Positions 5,520-5,838 of a stretch of 5,838 nt of DNA are shown piece after piece (position 1 is the first letter of the stretch; each line of letters opens with the position of its first letter). A program made the translations under genes and the position numbers. Under the pieces are notes generated by a model. The model was given only the letters and a program-made list of their open reading frames with translations, had not been told where the DNA came from and searched no databases. Location of the stretch: the NCBI GenBank assembly GCA_023412175.1, contig JAEYOB010000241.1, forward strand, positions 1 through 5,838, written 5' to 3'. This stretch comes from Pseudomonadota bacterium. Lineage in GTDB: Bacteria > Pseudomonadota > Alphaproteobacteria > Azospirillales > Azospirillaceae.

Positions 5520-5838
5520 CCCGCCAGCCTCCGCAGCAGTTCGCCCTGCATCGCCAGCACTGCCGGGTCGTCCGGTGCGCGCGGCGGCAGGCCGGGCGGC
5601 TCCAGGGCAGGGCCGATGACGGCCGGCAGGCCGCTCATGACATGCACGCGGTGGCCGATGCGCAAAGCCTCCAGCGGGTCGTGCGTCACCAGCAGCACGG
5701 TGCGCCCGGCCAGCAGTTCGGCCGCCAGTTCCTGCAGGCGCAGCCGGGTGATGGCGTCGAGCGCCGAGAACGGCTCGTCCATCAGCACCACCGGACGCCG
5801 CTCCATCAGCGTGCGGGCGAGCGCCACGCGCTGGCGCT
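5516..5838 (-). CDS. thiZ: ABC transporter ATPase, ThiZ type, C-terminal fragment
   Basis: The gene enters from beyond the right edge; 106 residues of its 3' end are visible. The first residues, RQRVALARTL, are the end of the ABC signature region. Then come the Walker B strand and catalytic Glu in VVLMDEPFSALD with its D-loop, and the switch histidine in VLLVTHDPLEAL. The Walker A motif would lie upstream, outside the window. The tail (about 60 residues after the H-loop) is short, as in the SsuB/TauB/ThiZ group, with no added regulatory domain. It would power the importer from the cytoplasmic face. The stop overlaps the permease start by 4 nt. The ATPase family is certain; the thiamin-precursor assignment follows from the binding protein downstream. 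Confidence 0.88.
   Translation of the reverse strand, partial: RQRVALARTLMERRPVVLMDEPFSALDAITRLRLQELAAELLAGRTVLLVTHDPLEALRIGHRVHVMSGLPAVIGPALEPPGLPPRAPDDPAVLAMQGELLRRLAG

Overview
This is a high-GC bacterial window, roughly two-thirds G+C by eye. Long open frames run antisense to most genes, as is usual at this composition. The mix of genes suggests an alphaproteobacterium, possibly of the Rhodospirillales/Azospirillum type: a fused TRAP permease with a DUF1850 partner, a CitMHS_2-type antiporter-like carrier, a tandem universal stress protein and a proteobacterial ThiXYZ-like importer. That placement rests on recognising the families, not on a search.

Left part (1-2298, plus strand). The window opens inside the C-terminal end of a fused TRAP-type permease. 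Its stop overlaps the start of a DUF1850 gene by 4 nt (ATGA), so the two are probably translationally coupled. After a 69-bp gap with a plausible sigma70-type promoter comes a 486-residue ion transporter-superfamily membrane protein, annotated in relatives as a sodium:proton antiporter or putative citrate transporter.

Middle part (2299-2919). A 128-bp spacer holds a long imperfect inverted repeat (2345-2417) that reaches into the Shine-Dalgarno sequence of the next gene. An upstream alternative pairing (2304-2353) is mutually exclusive with its base. The gene itself (2427-2843) encodes a small secreted ComEA-like helix-hairpin-helix protein. A 14-bp perfect stem then separates it from the convergent minus-strand genes and probably serves as a terminator for both sides.

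Right part (2920-5838, minus strand). In transcription order this runs: ABC ATPase (cut by the window end), ABC permease, periplasmic NMT1/THI5-like binding protein, then a two-domain universal stress protein. The three ABC genes are packed with a 4-nt overlap and a 3-nt gap. They look like a ThiZ-ThiX-ThiY importer for a thiamin pyrimidine precursor. The stress protein follows after 74 bp and may be read from its own promoter or by readthrough.

Most of the window is ordinary transport and housekeeping content. The item most worth a second look is the structured leader of the comEA-like gene. I found no CRISPR array, insertion sequence, tRNA, rRNA or obvious phage or defence gene.
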